Positions 5,615-5,816 of a stretch of 5,816 nt of DNA are shown here, piece after piece (positions within the stretch are counted from its first letter, which is position 1; each line of letters opens with the position of its first letter). This DNA is from an uncultured Collinsella sp. (GTDB lineage Bacteria; Actinomycetota; Coriobacteriia; Coriobacteriales; Coriobacteriaceae). Where the stretch lies: the NCBI GenBank assembly GCA_900541125.1, contig UQIK01000043.1, forward strand, positions 1 to 5,816. Direction: 5' to 3'. Made by a program: the position numbers and the translations under genes. Below the pieces are notes generated by a model, which worked only from the letters and a program-made list of their open reading frames with translations, searched no databases and was not told where the DNA came from.

Positions 5615-5640
5615 GCATCGCAGCCCAGGCAAATTAAAGC

Positions 5641-5704
5641 GAGCGCGGATAATCTCCCACTTTGAGCCCGCACACAGGCCAAAACCGGGAGATTATCCAC
5701 GCTC
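5641..5704. repeat. palindrome-ended repeat element, copy B (after fic)
   Basis: GAGCGCGGATAATCTCCC (5641-5658) and GGGAGATTATCCACGCTC (5687-5704) are 18-base arms around a 28-base centre. One plus-strand C-A mismatch becomes a G-U pair if the minus strand is transcribed. It lies 26 bases after the fic stop codon and matches copy A in 60 of 64 positions, same orientation. The four differences from copy A are one in the left arm, two in the centre, and one that extends the stem inward. No T-tract follows. Confidence 0.85.
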
Positions 5705-5713
5705 ATTCCTGAG

Positions 5714-5742
5714 TAGTCATTTATGAACGTCCCCGATGACTA
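5714..5742. repeat. 7-bp inverted repeat upstream of the right-edge gene start
   Basis: TAGTCAT (5714-5720) and ATGACTA (5736-5742) are perfect inverted arms separated by 15 bases. They lie 38-66 bases before the possible start codon at 5780. This could be an operator, but short arms like these also arise by chance. Confidence 0.25.
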
Positions 5743-5779
5743 GTCCGGCAACGCCGATGCCTTGGCAACGACAGACACT

Positions 5780-5816
5780 ATGACCCAATCCGAGGGCGCT
5801 AAAAAGACAGGAGCCC
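5780..5816 (+). CDS. possible start of a truncated gene running off the right edge (unidentified)
   Basis: An ATG at 5780 opens MTQSEGAKKTGA and continues past the window. There is no Shine-Dalgarno upstream, so it would be leaderless or a false start. An alternative is that AGACAGGAG near the very end (5805-5813) is the ribosome site for a start codon just outside the window. No product can be inferred. The first four residues equal those of the left-edge frame. Confidence 0.3.
   Translation, partial: MTQSEGAKKTGA

Noticed and set aside
4187..5704. Copies A and B as terminal repeats of an insertion sequence or composite transposon
   Set aside because: Each copy is itself palindromic, they are in direct orientation, no transposase lies between them, and I find no target-site duplication next to either copy or around the pair.

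Overview
The window looks like chromosomal DNA of a high-G+C gut actinobacterium. A Collinsella-like member of the Coriobacteriia is my best guess. The basis is GC-rich coding with C/G-ending codons, clear Shine-Dalgarno sites, and the gene mix: a glucose-type PTS IIA, a GH1 6-phospho-beta-glucosidase, an RpiR regulator and a short lipoprotein. The taxonomic assignment is inference from style; no marker gene is present.

Layout. Bases 1-46 hold a probable gene start on the minus strand that runs off the left edge. It is preceded by a strongly self-complementary stretch (55-153). A minus-strand lipoprotein gene (197-754) ends just before a perfect hairpin (166-194). Next come a minus-strand stand-alone PTS EIIA of the glucose/Crr family (991-1527), with its own consensus-like promoter and a U-tract terminator, and a minus-strand 6-phospho-beta-glucosidase (1679-3127). 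A divergent RpiR/SIS regulator (3330-4184, plus) shares a 202-bp intergenic region rich in inverted repeats with bglA. The last complete gene is a Fic-domain protein with an N-terminal inhibitory helix and a C-terminal winged helix (4442-5614, plus). A possible gene start at 5780 runs off the right edge.

How the genes fit together. Bases 991-4184 form a beta-glucoside utilisation locus. A PTS would import and phosphorylate the sugar, BglA would hydrolyse the phosphorylated disaccharide or glucoside, and the RpiR protein would sense a phosphosugar through its SIS domain and control the divergent bglA. No EIIB or EIIC gene is in view, so the permease must be elsewhere.

The most unusual part is 4189-5704. 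The fic gene and its AT-rich, operator-like upstream region are bracketed by two direct copies of a 64-bp palindrome-ended element (60/64 identical by hand alignment). The region's lower G+C suggests a separately acquired module. No stretch longer than 300 bp lacks a gene; the gaps contain the promoters, hairpins and repeats listed below.
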